A stretch of 64,000 nucleotides of DNA, taken from UBA4459 sp963776205. Its GTDB lineage: Bacteria > Bacteroidota > Bacteroidia > Bacteroidales > F082. Below, in pieces: positions 8,877 to 17,354 of the stretch; positions within the stretch are counted from its first letter, which is position 1, and every line of letters starts with the position of its first letter. The notes beneath the pieces are model-generated. The model searched no databases. It was not told the DNA's origin and saw only the letters and a list, made by a program, of their open reading frames with translations. The stretch lies in assembly GCA_963776205.1 (NCBI GenBank), contig CAVZLR010000001.1, positions 682,001-746,000 on the forward strand, in the 5' to 3' direction. The position numbers were made by a program, and so were the translations under genes.

Positions 8877-11666
8877 ATGCGACAAAATCAAAAGTCATTA
8901 ATGCTGGTTTTGCTGCTCTTAACTATTCCTGTTATCGCAAGTGCTCAAAATGCGAAGTTTATGGTTGGGGCATCTGTAAATTATTTCTTTCCGTCCAACA
9001 AAGAAAACACATGTCTTATAATTCCTGAAATAACTGATTTCAACCAGATGATCCTTTCTGACCCGGCTATATATCAATCAATCAGCCAGGGCTTGGGAGG
9101 TGAATTCATGGAGGTGCTTTCTTACGATGATTACTCAAGTTCAAGAATGCCTTCATTAGGTATTATGCTTGGATATAATTTTTTGAACGGAATGTATTTA
9201 CGAATGCAGACACAATGGATGAAAGGTACGCATTCAAGAGGATTTTCTGCGGAATATTTCAGTATTGAAACCGAAATGCCGGAACCGGTCAGCGGTTCAT
9301 TTGAAGCAAATTGGTCTGAACTCGACTTTCTCCTGGGAACCGGGTACAAGACCAGAACAAAGGTGCCTGTAGTTATTGAAGGTGGCGCATTGCTGCTGAT
9401 TAAAAAGTATAGCTATGATGAAGCCAATATTTCTGATACCCGTTTTGAAGTTTCAGAAGCATACAATGGCTCATATCCCGGGTTTTATCTTTCAGCCGGA
9501 ATACAGGTTTTACCCGAAAAAGCTGTCTCGCTCGAACTTTTAGCCCATCTTAAAAACTGGTTTAAAGATGGACAAATGATAACGAATCCGGGTGTTGGGA
9601 TTTCGGTAGTCTGGAATATTAGAAAAAACAGTAAACATGCCGATACAAAACATACTGAAAATACAAATATCATTACTCCATTGTTGTATTATCCTCCTGA
9701 TTACAAGCTTCTTTTTGAGGGAGAAGTGTTAGTTGAAACTGATCAGAGAATGGCGTCCAATTTTTCAAACAGGTTTATAATTGGTAGAGTTCCTGACAAA
9801 TTGGAATTGTATGCCGGACAGGATATTGAGCTTTTAGTGAACCCCGAAGCCAGGTCATTTGTGGTGTATACGGATATGCATATCATAGGAAAGCAGGACA
9901 CTATTAGAATTGATCTGCAACCTAATTTAACGATCTCCAAACCCGGTATTTTATTCACACTACCCGATTCAATCGAAACGGGTTTTTACACCACGGAGGT
10001 AATATATGAATACGATCCATCAGGGATTGACACATTGAAATTTCCATTTATAATCAACAACTATCAGGAGGAATGGTTAGAAGAAATGACGGATGATGAA
10101 CAACATTTTTTGAACACTTTTTCGATGGATATTGAGCGTTTAAAAAGACGCGGCAGAGGCATTAAGAGAAAGATAGACAGCCTCTATCATGCCCGTGATT
10201 CAATCTATTGGAATGCTGAGGGTGATTCTATCCGGTATATGCAGCTAAAGGAATTAGACAGAAGGCTTGATTTCCTTCCCGGCTATTATAAGAATAAGGT
10301 TGATGAGATTCTGGATTCCCTTGACAAATTGAAAAATGATTATCCGGGTATTACAGACCCTTCCGGTTTGGCTCAAGGAGTAAAAGATGCAGAAAAGGCA
10401 GCGCAAGATTGTGAAGATAAGACAAAAGCCCTTGAAAATGAATTGAAGGAAAACGATGAAAGATGCAGCGAGCTAAAGGAAGCACAAGATGCCATCCTTG
10501 AACAAATACATAAATTATTTACTGAAAACGGTTTTACAGGATCCTTTGGATATCATTCAAATGGACGTTATCATTATGGATATATGGGGAGAGGAGAAAA
10601 TACAAATACTGATTATGGAAACCTGCCCTGGGAAAAAGAGGTTGCCAAACTGAAGAAGGAATTAAAAAAATTAAGCAAGGAATATATGGAATGCCTCGAG
10701 AGGTCAAATAAAATTCCAGAGATGATTGCTGAAAATGAAGATAGATGTGCTGAAATGCAGGAAGCTATTGCAAGAGCTAAAGAAGACCAGGCGCGGGGAG
10801 ATGTTTATGAAGCCCTGAAAGGGGATTTGGAAGACAAATGTGACTGGGCAAAAAGATCGTTGAAAAAACTAAAAGAATGGTGTGATGCCAATCCGGAAAG
10901 TTGCTATTTTGGAGATAAAATTGATGATCTGTTAGAAAGAGATTGTCCCCAAACCCGTGATGAGTGGGATGATTTCTGGAATGATATTAAGGATTTATTG
11001 AATGATAAGAAAGCACTGGAAGACCAATTGAAAAAGGATTCAAGAGACGGATGGAAAAATGGTGATGCTATTGGTGATGAGATAAAGGATGCTGAAAAAG
11101 AAGAAAAGGATAATTGGGATGCTATCAGGATACTGCAGGAAGAAAAGGCCCGGCAGATAAGAGAAGCAAAAGCCGCAGCAAGAAGAGAAGAAAGAGCTGC
11201 CCAGGAAAGAGCACGGGAAGAAATGGAAGCATTAAGGGGATGTCTCGAAAAATTGGCAGCCTGGATAGAGGAACACCAGGATCAGATCAATCCTGATGAT
11301 ACCAAAAAAATTATGGAAAGAATTACTTCTGGAGCGGGTGCGGCAGGCCAGGGAGCCATTGAAGCCGCAGAAAAAGTGGCCAAAGGGATAGGAACAGCAG
11401 GAGCAATACTTTCAGGAGCTGGGATCGGCGCACTCAATCTGGCTGCTGCTATATTGTATATGTATGCTGAACATAAAATGACAGGTGCTGCGAATAAAGT
11501 AGTTGATGACCATTTAAAAAATCGGATTGAAGCAGAGGCGCTGCTTAGTAAAGATCCGTGCGGAATTATCAATATCGGTAATCGATCATATTTCTATATG
11601 AAAGTAAATGGAAAAACAATCATATTCTCCATTACACCCAGCGGATTTGAAGTTAGCGTGTATTAG
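8877..11666 (+). CDS. Large envelope protein: barrel-like N-terminus plus long charged coiled coil; function unknown
   Basis: I do not recognise a described family for the full length. The 929 residues start with a signal peptide (hydrophobic run to VIASAQ). Residues about 25-250 alternate polar and aromatic residues, contain YLRMQTQWMKGT, and look like a small outer-membrane beta-barrel. Residues about 265-395 look like a beta-sandwich. From about 400 to 830 the chain is almost entirely charged alpha-helix with heptad-like spacing, rich in K, E and D, with several isolated Cys residues. A Gly/Ala-rich hydrophobic stretch (GTAGAILSGAGIGALNLAAA) follows near 845-865, and a short beta-like tail ends the protein. 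No T9SS sorting domain is present. It stands alone, 118 bases behind the Crp/Fnr gene, with a palindrome between them. Confidence 0.7.
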   Translation: MRQNQKSLMLVLLLLTIPVIASAQNAKFMVGASVNYFFPSNKENTCLIIPEITDFNQMILSDPAIYQSISQGLGGEFMEVLSYDDYSSSRMPSLGIMLGYNFLNGMYLRMQTQWMKGTHSRGFSAEYFSIETEMPEPVSGSFEANWSELDFLLGTGYKTRTKVPVVIEGGALLLIKKYSYDEANISDTRFEVSEAYNGSYPGFYLSAGIQVLPEKAVSLELLAHLKNWFKDGQMITNPGVGISVVWNIRKNSKHADTKHTENTNIITPLLYYPPDYKLLFEGEVLVETDQRMASNFSNRFIIGRVPDKLELYAGQDIELLVNPEARSFVVYTDMHIIGKQDTIRIDLQPNLTISKPGILFTLPDSIETGFYTTEVIYEYDPSGIDTLKFPFIINNYQEEWLEEMTDDEQHFLNTFSMDIERLKRRGRGIKRKIDSLYHARDSIYWNAEGDSIRYMQLKELDRRLDFLPGYYKNKVDEILDSLDKLKNDYPGITDPSGLAQGVKDAEKAAQDCEDKTKALENELKENDERCSELKEAQDAILEQIHKLFTENGFTGSFGYHSNGRYHYGYMGRGENTNTDYGNLPWEKEVAKLKKELKKLSKEYMECLERSNKIPEMIAENEDRCAEMQEAIARAKEDQARGDVYEALKGDLEDKCDWAKRSLKKLKEWCDANPESCYFGDKIDDLLERDCPQTRDEWDDFWNDIKDLLNDKKALEDQLKKDSRDGWKNGDAIGDEIKDAEKEEKDNWDAIRILQEEKARQIREAKAAARREERAAQERAREEMEALRGCLEKLAAWIEEHQDQINPDDTKKIMERITSGAGAAGQGAIEAAEKVAKGIGTAGAILSGAGIGALNLAAAILYMYAEHKMTGAANKVVDDHLKNRIEAEALLSKDPCGIINIGNRSYFYMKVNGKTIIFSITPSGFEVSVY

Positions 11667-11993
11667 GGGGTGTAAACTCAACTCTGTCTGGTTCATATTT
11701 ATGATATTTCAATCTGAAGTTAACGATGCGAGATATAAATTGATTTTAAAGCTTCATTCGTTCTTATGTTTTGAAATACTTCTTATGATTCTTTCAAGTA
11801 TCTTATGGATTAAACGATTCCTGCTTCGGTCCTTTATAGAGCACCATTGAATATGAAAAGGTTATGTGATTATTTAATCATTTGACTTTTTTTGTTTAAA
11901 AGATGGAGAATTTTTAGGCATGATAAAAATTATTCTTCCAAACAACATATTTAAACAATCATTTCCTTTATTTTGCCGTATCATATAAAAATC
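11667..11993. other. Intergenic stretch without recognisable gene
   Basis: This AT-rich spacer lies between the coiled-coil protein and the small protein at 11994. No convincing coding frame, RNA or repeat was found. A short open frame at 11608-11850 overlaps the end of the preceding gene and lacks any protein-like features. A near-consensus promoter element (TATTTTG, 11969-11975) sits 19 bases before the next start codon. Confidence 0.5.
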
Positions 11994-12197
11994 ATGCGTA
12001 ACACCACCAAACTAAAAATACTGTTGCAGAAATACAGGGTTTCGTTGGATATGGATGTGGATGAACAGTTCAGGCTTATGCTGACGGACAAGGATTCCGG
12101 GAAAATCCATCAATTGGAAGGAAAATCATACAGTATTGTCATCTCAAAAGCCTATAGTCACCTGTTACGTGTATTAAAAAAACCGATGGAATTTTGA
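11994..12197 (+). CDS. Small conserved-looking hypothetical protein (67 aa)
   Basis: I chose ATG at 11994, giving a protein beginning MRNTTKLKILLQKY. A TTG seven codons upstream would place the start inside the probable promoter element. The protein is cytoplasmic in character, with no signal peptide or membrane segment. It contains VSLDMDVDEQFRLMLTDKDS and a Ser/Tyr-rich segment GKSYSIVISKAYSHLL. Codon use looks like that of its neighbours and the stop is clean. It is monocistronic, flanked by about 320 and 165 non-coding bases. No function can be assigned. It resembles the type of short orphan protein common in Bacteroidota, but I cannot name a family. Confidence 0.6.
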   Translation: MRNTTKLKILLQKYRVSLDMDVDEQFRLMLTDKDSGKIHQLEGKSYSIVISKAYSHLLRVLKKPMEF

Positions 12198-12226
12198 TCC
12201 TATATTTTGTTTCTTTCTTTAAAACA

Positions 12227-12250
12227 TAAATCACATTCATCGGTGATTTA
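12227..12250. promoter_or_regulatory. Perfect 8-base inverted repeat TAAATCAC-N8-GTGATTTA
   Basis: The arms at 12227-12234 and 12243-12250 are exact complements with an 8-base spacer. The site lies 65 bases upstream of the promoter element for the outer-membrane protein at 12363 and 30 bases after the small gene. It could be a regulator-binding site or a weak hairpin ending the upstream transcript. No T-run follows, so an operator is slightly favoured. Confidence 0.35.
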
Positions 12251-12314
12251 ACATGCTCATCCTAAAGATAAGCACGCTTGTCATATTTTAATTTTCAGTG
12301 TGATACAGGCCATC

Positions 12315-12322
12315 TACTTTTG
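12315..12322 (+). promoter_or_regulatory. Bacteroidota-type promoter element TACTTTTG
   Basis: Exact match to the -7 consensus TAnnTTTG, 40 bases upstream of the start codon at 12363. The -33 element is not clear. Confidence 0.55.
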
Positions 12323-12362
12323 CTTCATGATTTTAATTAGAAACCATTAAATACGTAAACCA

Positions 12363-12950
12363 ATGAAAACAAAAGTATTATTTGTAAGCATGTTATTCCT
12401 CATTTTTTCATCCAGTATGAACGCGCAAGAAAAAGAAAAACATTTTGGTGTTGAACTTAGTGGCGGCGCATCCTTTGCCACCAGCAAATTATATGATGCC
12501 AACCTGAATTCGGGATTTGGATTTGAAGGCATTTTACATTACCGTTTTATACCTTTTACCGGTATTTATGCCGGGTGGGGCTGGAACAGGTTCGGTGCAG
12601 ACGAATCGTTTGTCGGTGATGATGTGTGCTTTGAAGAAACCGGATATGTATTCGGGCTTCAATTTAAACACCCGATTGGTGATACACGTCTTTCGTATTA
12701 TTTAAGGGCGGGTGGATTGTATAACCACATTGAGATCGAAAACGCCGCAGGCGACATTATCAAAGATAGTGGCCATGGCTTTGGCTGGCAGGCTGCCGGC
12801 GGAATTGATATTGACCTGGGTAAAAACTGGAGTCTCACGCCTGGTGTAAAATTCAATTCCCTAAGCAGGGAAGTAGATAATGAAGGCGTGGATGTTCCGT
12901 TGGATCAGAATTATCTCTCTGTTCGAGTTGGAATTTTGAAAAAATTCTAA
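12363..12950 (+). CDS. Small outer-membrane beta-barrel protein
   Basis: A 195-residue exported protein with a signal peptide (MKTKVLFVSMLFLIFSSSMNAQ, cleavage after NAQ). The mature part alternates hydrophobic and polar residues as in 8-stranded OmpA/OmpX-type barrels: GVELSGGASFAT, GFEGILHYRFIPFTGIYAGW, YYLRAGGLYNHIEIE, GFGWQAAGGIDIDLGKNWSLTPGVKF, and a last strand ending in Phe (VRVGILKKF). A terminal aromatic is typical for recognition by the BAM machinery. It is probably a surface or structural porin-like protein with unknown ligand. It has its own promoter element upstream and a strong hairpin directly after the stop, so it is monocistronic. Confidence 0.85.
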   Translation: MKTKVLFVSMLFLIFSSSMNAQEKEKHFGVELSGGASFATSKLYDANLNSGFGFEGILHYRFIPFTGIYAGWGWNRFGADESFVGDDVCFEETGYVFGLQFKHPIGDTRLSYYLRAGGLYNHIEIENAAGDIIKDSGHGFGWQAAGGIDIDLGKNWSLTPGVKFNSLSREVDNEGVDVPLDQNYLSVRVGILKKF

Positions 12951-12953
12951 AAC

Positions 12954-12996
12954 GTAAATGAAGGGAACGCGGAAAGCCCGTGTTCCCTTCATTTAC
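12954..12996. terminator. 15-bp perfect hairpin behind the outer-membrane protein
   Basis: GTAAATGAAGGGAAC (12954-12968) pairs perfectly with GTTCCCTTCATTTAC (12982-12996) around a 13-base loop. It begins 3 bases after the stop codon. No T-run follows, so it may act as a transcript 3' stabiliser or a non-canonical terminator. Confidence 0.6.
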
Positions 12997-13071
12997 ACTA
13001 TCCAATAATGAAAGTGACGACCATAATAGCTGAATCCGTTTCTGTCGGTGCAAATTGACAAAACTTAATTT

Positions 13072-13079
13072 TATATTTG
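13072..13079 (+). promoter_or_regulatory. Bacteroidota-type promoter element TATATTTG
   Basis: Exact TAnnTTTG element 18 bases before the ATG at 13098. This spacing argues for the ATG at 13098 rather than the TTG at 13077, which lies inside the element. Confidence 0.6.
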
Positions 13080-13097
13080 ACTTATAATTTAAAATCA

Positions 13098-14180
13098 ATG
13101 TTTTTCAAAAATATTCATAACCAAATATCTTTTCCAAAACTGCTGAAAATACTACTGATCATATCCCTGGGGATGCAGCTTATTGTTTTATCGCAGATGT
13201 ATTTCTTTAATGTAGATATTTTTGAAGAACCCATTCGTCTCCTTATCAGGATATTCAGGGGTATTATCTTGTCATTTGTCGCAGGCCTTATCATGGTTTA
13301 CCCCAATTTGTCGCTGATCAGATATCTGAATAATAGATTTCCCTGGAAAAAAAAGATGTATAAAAGGTTTTTTCTACAATTTCCACTGACCGTTGTTGAA
13401 GGTATTTTGATCACACCAATTATTGTTATACCGGCAGGGCTGATCTTCTCGATGGAATATGATCTGCAAACCAATCTTAACAATGCCTATTACTTAATCC
13501 TGCTCAACTTTTTCCTGATGGCTATTTTAGAGGCACTGATCTATTTTAACGAGAGCAACATTGCCAAAATAGAAGCTGAAAACCTGGAAAAAGAACTTTC
13601 TCAAATTCGATTTGAAGTGCTGAAAAGCCAGATCAATCCACATTTTATGTTCAATAGCCTGAATGTTCTGTCAGGCTTGATTGATAATGATGTGCGTAAA
13701 GCCCAACAGTTTATTGATGAATTTTCGCATGTATACCGCTATGTGCTTGAAACCATTGAACAACCTGTAATCAAGCTCGAAAAAGAACTCGACTTCATGC
13801 GTTCCTATCTATTCCTTCAACAGATCAGGTATGGTGAAATGCTTTCTTATTCTGTGAATATTCCTGCCCATTTACTCAAAAAAGTGCTTCCTCCCCTGTC
13901 TTTACAGGTGGTGCTCGAAAATGCCATAAAACATAATATCATCGATAGTTCGAAACCACTCCGTATCGACATAAACTATGAAAACACTTGTCTGGTTGTT
14001 AAAAACAATATACAACCCAAAATCTCTTCCGGGAAATCAACAGGTTTAGGGCTCAAGAACCTGGTAAAAAGATATGCCCTGATCAGCAGATTTGAGCCGG
14101 TTTTTAACATCGAGAACAATGACTATATCGCCAAACTTCCATTAATAAATACCGAAAGTGATGAACGTACTGATAGTTGA
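13098..14180 (+). CDS. LytS-type sensor histidine kinase
   Basis: Membrane histidine kinase of the His_kinase/LytS family, 360 residues from ATG 13098. Four membrane segments fill residues about 14-36, 53-76, 95-118 and 131-150 and have no large periplasmic sensor domain between them. The phospho-acceptor region is LKSQINPHFMFNSLNVLSG with H182. The ATP-binding part holds the N-box LENAIKHN and a G-box GLGLKNL. It overlaps the response-regulator gene by 20 bases, so the two are translated together and form one signalling pair. The signal is unknown. A short sensor made only of membrane helices suggests sensing in or near the membrane. Confidence 0.92.
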   Translation: MFFKNIHNQISFPKLLKILLIISLGMQLIVLSQMYFFNVDIFEEPIRLLIRIFRGIILSFVAGLIMVYPNLSLIRYLNNRFPWKKKMYKRFFLQFPLTVVEGILITPIIVIPAGLIFSMEYDLQTNLNNAYYLILLNFFLMAILEALIYFNESNIAKIEAENLEKELSQIRFEVLKSQINPHFMFNSLNVLSGLIDNDVRKAQQFIDEFSHVYRYVLETIEQPVIKLEKELDFMRSYLFLQQIRYGEMLSYSVNIPAHLLKKVLPPLSLQVVLENAIKHNIIDSSKPLRIDINYENTCLVVKNNIQPKISSGKSTGLGLKNLVKRYALISRFEPVFNIENNDYIAKLPLINTESDERTDS

Positions 14181-14916
14181 AGATGAACGTATTGCGGCAG
14201 ATAAACTGGAGCTTATGCTGCGTGAAATTGATCCCGATATCCGTGTACTGGCCAAAACTGGCTCCATTAAGGAATCTGTAAAGTGGCTTGTAAAAAATAC
14301 CGCTGACCTGATATTTCTAGATATCCAGCTTTCTGACGGTATCAGTTTCAGCATTTTTGAACAGGTGCATATAAACATTCCTGTTATTTTTACAACAGCC
14401 TACGATCAGTATGCCATTAAAGCATTTCAATTAAACAGCATCGCCTACCTGTTAAAACCTATCCGAAAGACCGAGCTGGCCGAAAGCCTTCAGAAATATG
14501 AACAATTAAAATCGGCTTTCCACATTGATTTTGATTTGCTACTGGCCAATATCCAGGGCAAAGAACCTGAATTCAAAAAGCGTTTCCTGATCCAGATTGG
14601 TGAAAAGATAAGGAAAATCGAAACCTCCGAGATCGCTTACTTTTATTCATTGGAAAAAGCTGTTTTTCTGCAAACTTTTCAGGGCCATTCATTTCCCGTT
14701 GATTATTCCCTCGACAGGCTGATTGATTTAATTCATCCTGAAAAGTTCTTTCGGATCAACAGAAAATATATCGTGAACATGGAAGCCATAACAAATATGG
14801 TTGCCTATTCGCGTGGGCGTGTAAAATTAGAACTAAAGCCAGCAGTAGAAGATGAATTTGATACCATAGTCAGTATCGACCGTTCATCCGATTTTAAAAA
14901 ATGGCTGAGCGGTTAA
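14161..14916 (+). CDS. LytTR-family response regulator
   Basis: Partner of the LytS-type kinase. The receiver domain (1-120) has acidic residues ED in VLIVEDER, the phospho-accepting D54 in LIFLDIQLSDG, a Thr in FTTAY and Lys in LLKPI. The C-terminal LytTR DNA-binding domain (about 145-245) shows the typical segments IAYFYSLEKAVFL and FFRINRKYIVNMEAI. The ATG at 14161 gives a start at MNVLIVEDER. A GTG just before it would add only one residue. It overlaps the kinase gene by 20 bases and is followed by a strong hairpin terminator. Target genes are not visible here. LytTR regulators usually bind pairs of direct repeats. Confidence 0.95.
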   Translation: MNVLIVEDERIAADKLELMLREIDPDIRVLAKTGSIKESVKWLVKNTADLIFLDIQLSDGISFSIFEQVHINIPVIFTTAYDQYAIKAFQLNSIAYLLKPIRKTELAESLQKYEQLKSAFHIDFDLLLANIQGKEPEFKKRFLIQIGEKIRKIETSEIAYFYSLEKAVFLQTFQGHSFPVDYSLDRLIDLIHPEKFFRINRKYIVNMEAITNMVAYSRGRVKLELKPAVEDEFDTIVSIDRSSDFKKWLSG

Positions 14917-14920
14917 ATAA

Positions 14921-14947
14921 AAAACCCTGTCTTTCAACAGGGTTTTT
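14921..14947. terminator. Bidirectional intrinsic terminator
   Basis: AAAACCCTGT (14921-14930) and ACAGGGTTTTT (14937-14947) form a hairpin with a 6-base loop, with A-rich and T-rich flanks on both sides. It serves the LytTR gene on the plus strand and the converging protease fragment ending at 14974 on the minus strand. Confidence 0.85.
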
Positions 14948-14973
14948 ATGCAATTAAGTCTTTCTAAATCAAT

Positions 14974-17301
14974 TTATTTCCTGATCAGCACTTTTTTAGT
15001 GACAATACCTTTTTCGCCTACAACTCGTAAATAATACAATTGGTTCGAGAGTTGCTCCACCTGCATTTTTTTCGAATTCAGGCCTTTCATAAGTAGCATC
15101 CGGTCTTTATAAACAACCTCGCCCTGCATATTTATAAGTTCAATATTTACTTCATTTCCTTCCAGGGCATTCAGTTGAATTGTGAATGTACCGTTGTTCG
15201 GGTTTGGATAAACCTCTATAGCTGTTAGTATATTATTGTCATAAATTCCAGTACAGTCAAAAAAGCTGATCATTATTTCATCTTCCGATAAACAGCCATT
15301 TATGTCCGTAACCAGCACGCTAATTATCAGCATGTTATTTTCATCCATGCCGGTTGTATCCACATCAATTACCTGGGTTGTTTCTCCGGTTGACCAGAGA
15401 TAAGTAGCACCTTCATTTCCTGCATCGAGTACCATGTTATTACCAATACATACTTCCGTATCCTCTCCCAGGTTTACTTCCGGATTGTCATAAATGGTAA
15501 CTGTATTTGCTTCTGAAAATTCGCTTTCGCCACATTCACTCATCGCCATAACACGAATTTCGACTTCGCCAGAAAAATCCTGACTCCAGGATATAACAGC
15601 AATTGCCGAATCACTTTCAGTAGTTCCTGCTTCTGGCGGGTTAATATCCCAAGTATATGAATAATCAGTATTTGCTTCAGTTTCATAGGTGCTCTCTTCC
15701 GGGTTTATACATAATATGTTATCACCCTCAGGTACTTCAGGAGCCTCAGGACCTCCAAGAATGGTTACTATTAAAGGATCTGAAAACTCACTCTCACCAC
15801 ATTCAGTAATCGATTTTACTTGTATTTCGACATCTCCAGTGTATGTTTCGTTCCAGCTGATAATAGCTGATGCGGAATCGCTTAAAGTTAAGCCTGCTGA
15901 TGCTGGAATAACCTCCCACTCATACATATACCCTTCAGTTGAGATTACGCTATACTCTGATTCTCCCGGATTTATACATAGTGATATTTCTCCTTCAGGA
16001 GTCATCGGTATCTCAGGAACCGGATCAATCTCCAAAAACAAATCGCTTGATGTATTACCATTATCACCGTATGCTGTTAGAGTTAAGGTTACGGATTCAT
16101 TTTCTATATCATATGTGCCTGGTGTATAAACAGGGTTAAGTATTGTTTCGTCATTAAATACACCATCACCTGAAGTTGTCCACGCAAGGCTATTATAATT
16201 TTCAGCATTAGCAGCCGGACTAAAAGTTTCATCAAAACAAATGCTGGTATCATCACCTGCAAAAACCGTTGGCATTAATCCCGGCGGAAGCGAAATAAAA
16301 TCAATCCTTGCGCGATCATCGCCATCACTAACAAAAACATCTTTATAATATTCCCATTTGAAAGTATGCGTTCCGGCACTAACCGCATAAACAGATCGGC
16401 TCCAGGCTACCTCACCAGACCATTCTCCTTGTTTTACATTATCAATATAGAAAAACAAAAAGTCATATGTTGCTTCAGAAGACACTTCTTTATAAAAGGA
16501 TATGCTATCATCAGCACCTACATTATATGATAAAATAAGTGAAGTTGATTGGTTGTGTGTAATATTGCCCGATTGACTGCAAAATTCACCCTCATAAGGG
16601 TTTTCATTACTGATCACCCAGTTGGCTTCATCATCAAATGTCCAGTTGAATTGATCAAATGAATTGCTTTCCCAATCTTCAACAATTAAACCAATTTTTA
16701 GCGTCAGGCTTGAGGAATTTGAGAATACGCCGCTTTGTAAGTCAAAATCACAAATAACATAACTACCTACAGGAGCTTCGTCAGTAACGGTTACCGAAAA
16801 ACTTGCTGTTTCAAAATCCTCCGACAATATTTGTGGAATGGTTTGCTGACCGGTAACAACAGTTACCAAGTCACTGGCAATCCCGAGATCAACAACAACA
16901 TTTGAACTGTTTTCCTGACCGTTATTATGCACCTTTATTACAAGATCAACAGTTTCTCCAGGATCAAGCCTTCCGTTGCCATTCCCTTGCGCTGCATCGT
17001 CAATTGAAAGATCGCCAAACTCTAAATCGGGGCCATAAGTAAGTAAATTAAAATTGCTGGTCCATGATTCATCTCCATCAGTTGCTTCAACATCAATGGT
17101 AATTAATTTATTTCCTGGCGTTCCTTCATTCACTTCAAATCCGAAACCATCTGATATACTTTTATATTCTCCCGGAGCAAAATTTCCATATAACTCACTG
17201 TTATCTGTAATTGAGATATAAGATGAGATTGATGAAATCATTACATCAACCCCACTGTATGAATCCTCGCTACCATTAAACATTTCAATGCTTAATAACA
17301 C
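14974..17301 (-). CDS. C-terminal part of a split T9SS subtilisin-like protease (Ig-like domains and sorting domain)
   Basis: This frame lacks any signal peptide and is the downstream piece of the protease at 17355-18845. The frame is open from about 17334, earlier than the nominal GTG at 17301. Read through the junction, the joined sequence gives INDENG followed by NGEIESGES, a typical calcium-binding-like linker. That places a one-base loss at about 17328-17330. The piece contains a CARDB-like repeat-rich region, a jelly-roll-like part (about 250-345), and several Ig-like units with the recurring motif CINPGESEY or CINPEESTY. A unit GATYLWSTGETTQ is shared with the propeller protein at 20527. 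It ends with a T9SS type A domain (VYPNPNNGTFTIQLN ... KVLIRK). It is probably not translated unless the upstream breaks are sequencing errors. Confidence 0.8.
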   Translation of the reverse strand: MLLSIEMFNGSEDSYSGVDVMISSISSYISITDNSELYGNFAPGEYKSISDGFGFEVNEGTPGNKLITIDVEATDGDESWTSNFNLLTYGPDLEFGDLSIDDAAQGNGNGRLDPGETVDLVIKVHNNGQENSSNVVVDLGIASDLVTVVTGQQTIPQILSEDFETASFSVTVTDEAPVGSYVICDFDLQSGVFSNSSSLTLKIGLIVEDWESNSFDQFNWTFDDEANWVISNENPYEGEFCSQSGNITHNQSTSLILSYNVGADDSISFYKEVSSEATYDFLFFYIDNVKQGEWSGEVAWSRSVYAVSAGTHTFKWEYYKDVFVSDGDDRARIDFISLPPGLMPTVFAGDDTSICFDETFSPAANAENYNSLAWTTSGDGVFNDETILNPVYTPGTYDIENESVTLTLTAYGDNGNTSSDLFLEIDPVPEIPMTPEGEISLCINPGESEYSVISTEGYMYEWEVIPASAGLTLSDSASAIISWNETYTGDVEIQVKSITECGESEFSDPLIVTILGGPEAPEVPEGDNILCINPEESTYETEANTDYSYTWDINPPEAGTTESDSAIAVISWSQDFSGEVEIRVMAMSECGESEFSEANTVTIYDNPEVNLGEDTEVCIGNNMVLDAGNEGATYLWSTGETTQVIDVDTTGMDENNMLIISVLVTDINGCLSEDEIMISFFDCTGIYDNNILTAIEVYPNPNNGTFTIQLNALEGNEVNIELINMQGEVVYKDRMLLMKGLNSKKMQVEQLSNQLYYLRVVGEKGIVTKKVLIRK

Positions 17302-17354
17302 GCTTTCTCCTGATTCAATTTCGCCATTCCGTTCTCATCGTTAATTAATGACTG

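Noticed and set aside
8822..9028. Open frame overlapping the start of the 929-residue envelope protein
   Set aside because: It runs in another frame over the signal peptide of a convincing gene, and its Cys-rich translation has no protein-like pattern.
11608..11850. 80-codon open frame in the gap after the envelope protein
   Set aside because: It starts inside the preceding gene, has no promoter or ribosome-binding context, and its hydrophobic stretches are not arranged as membrane helices with proper flanks.
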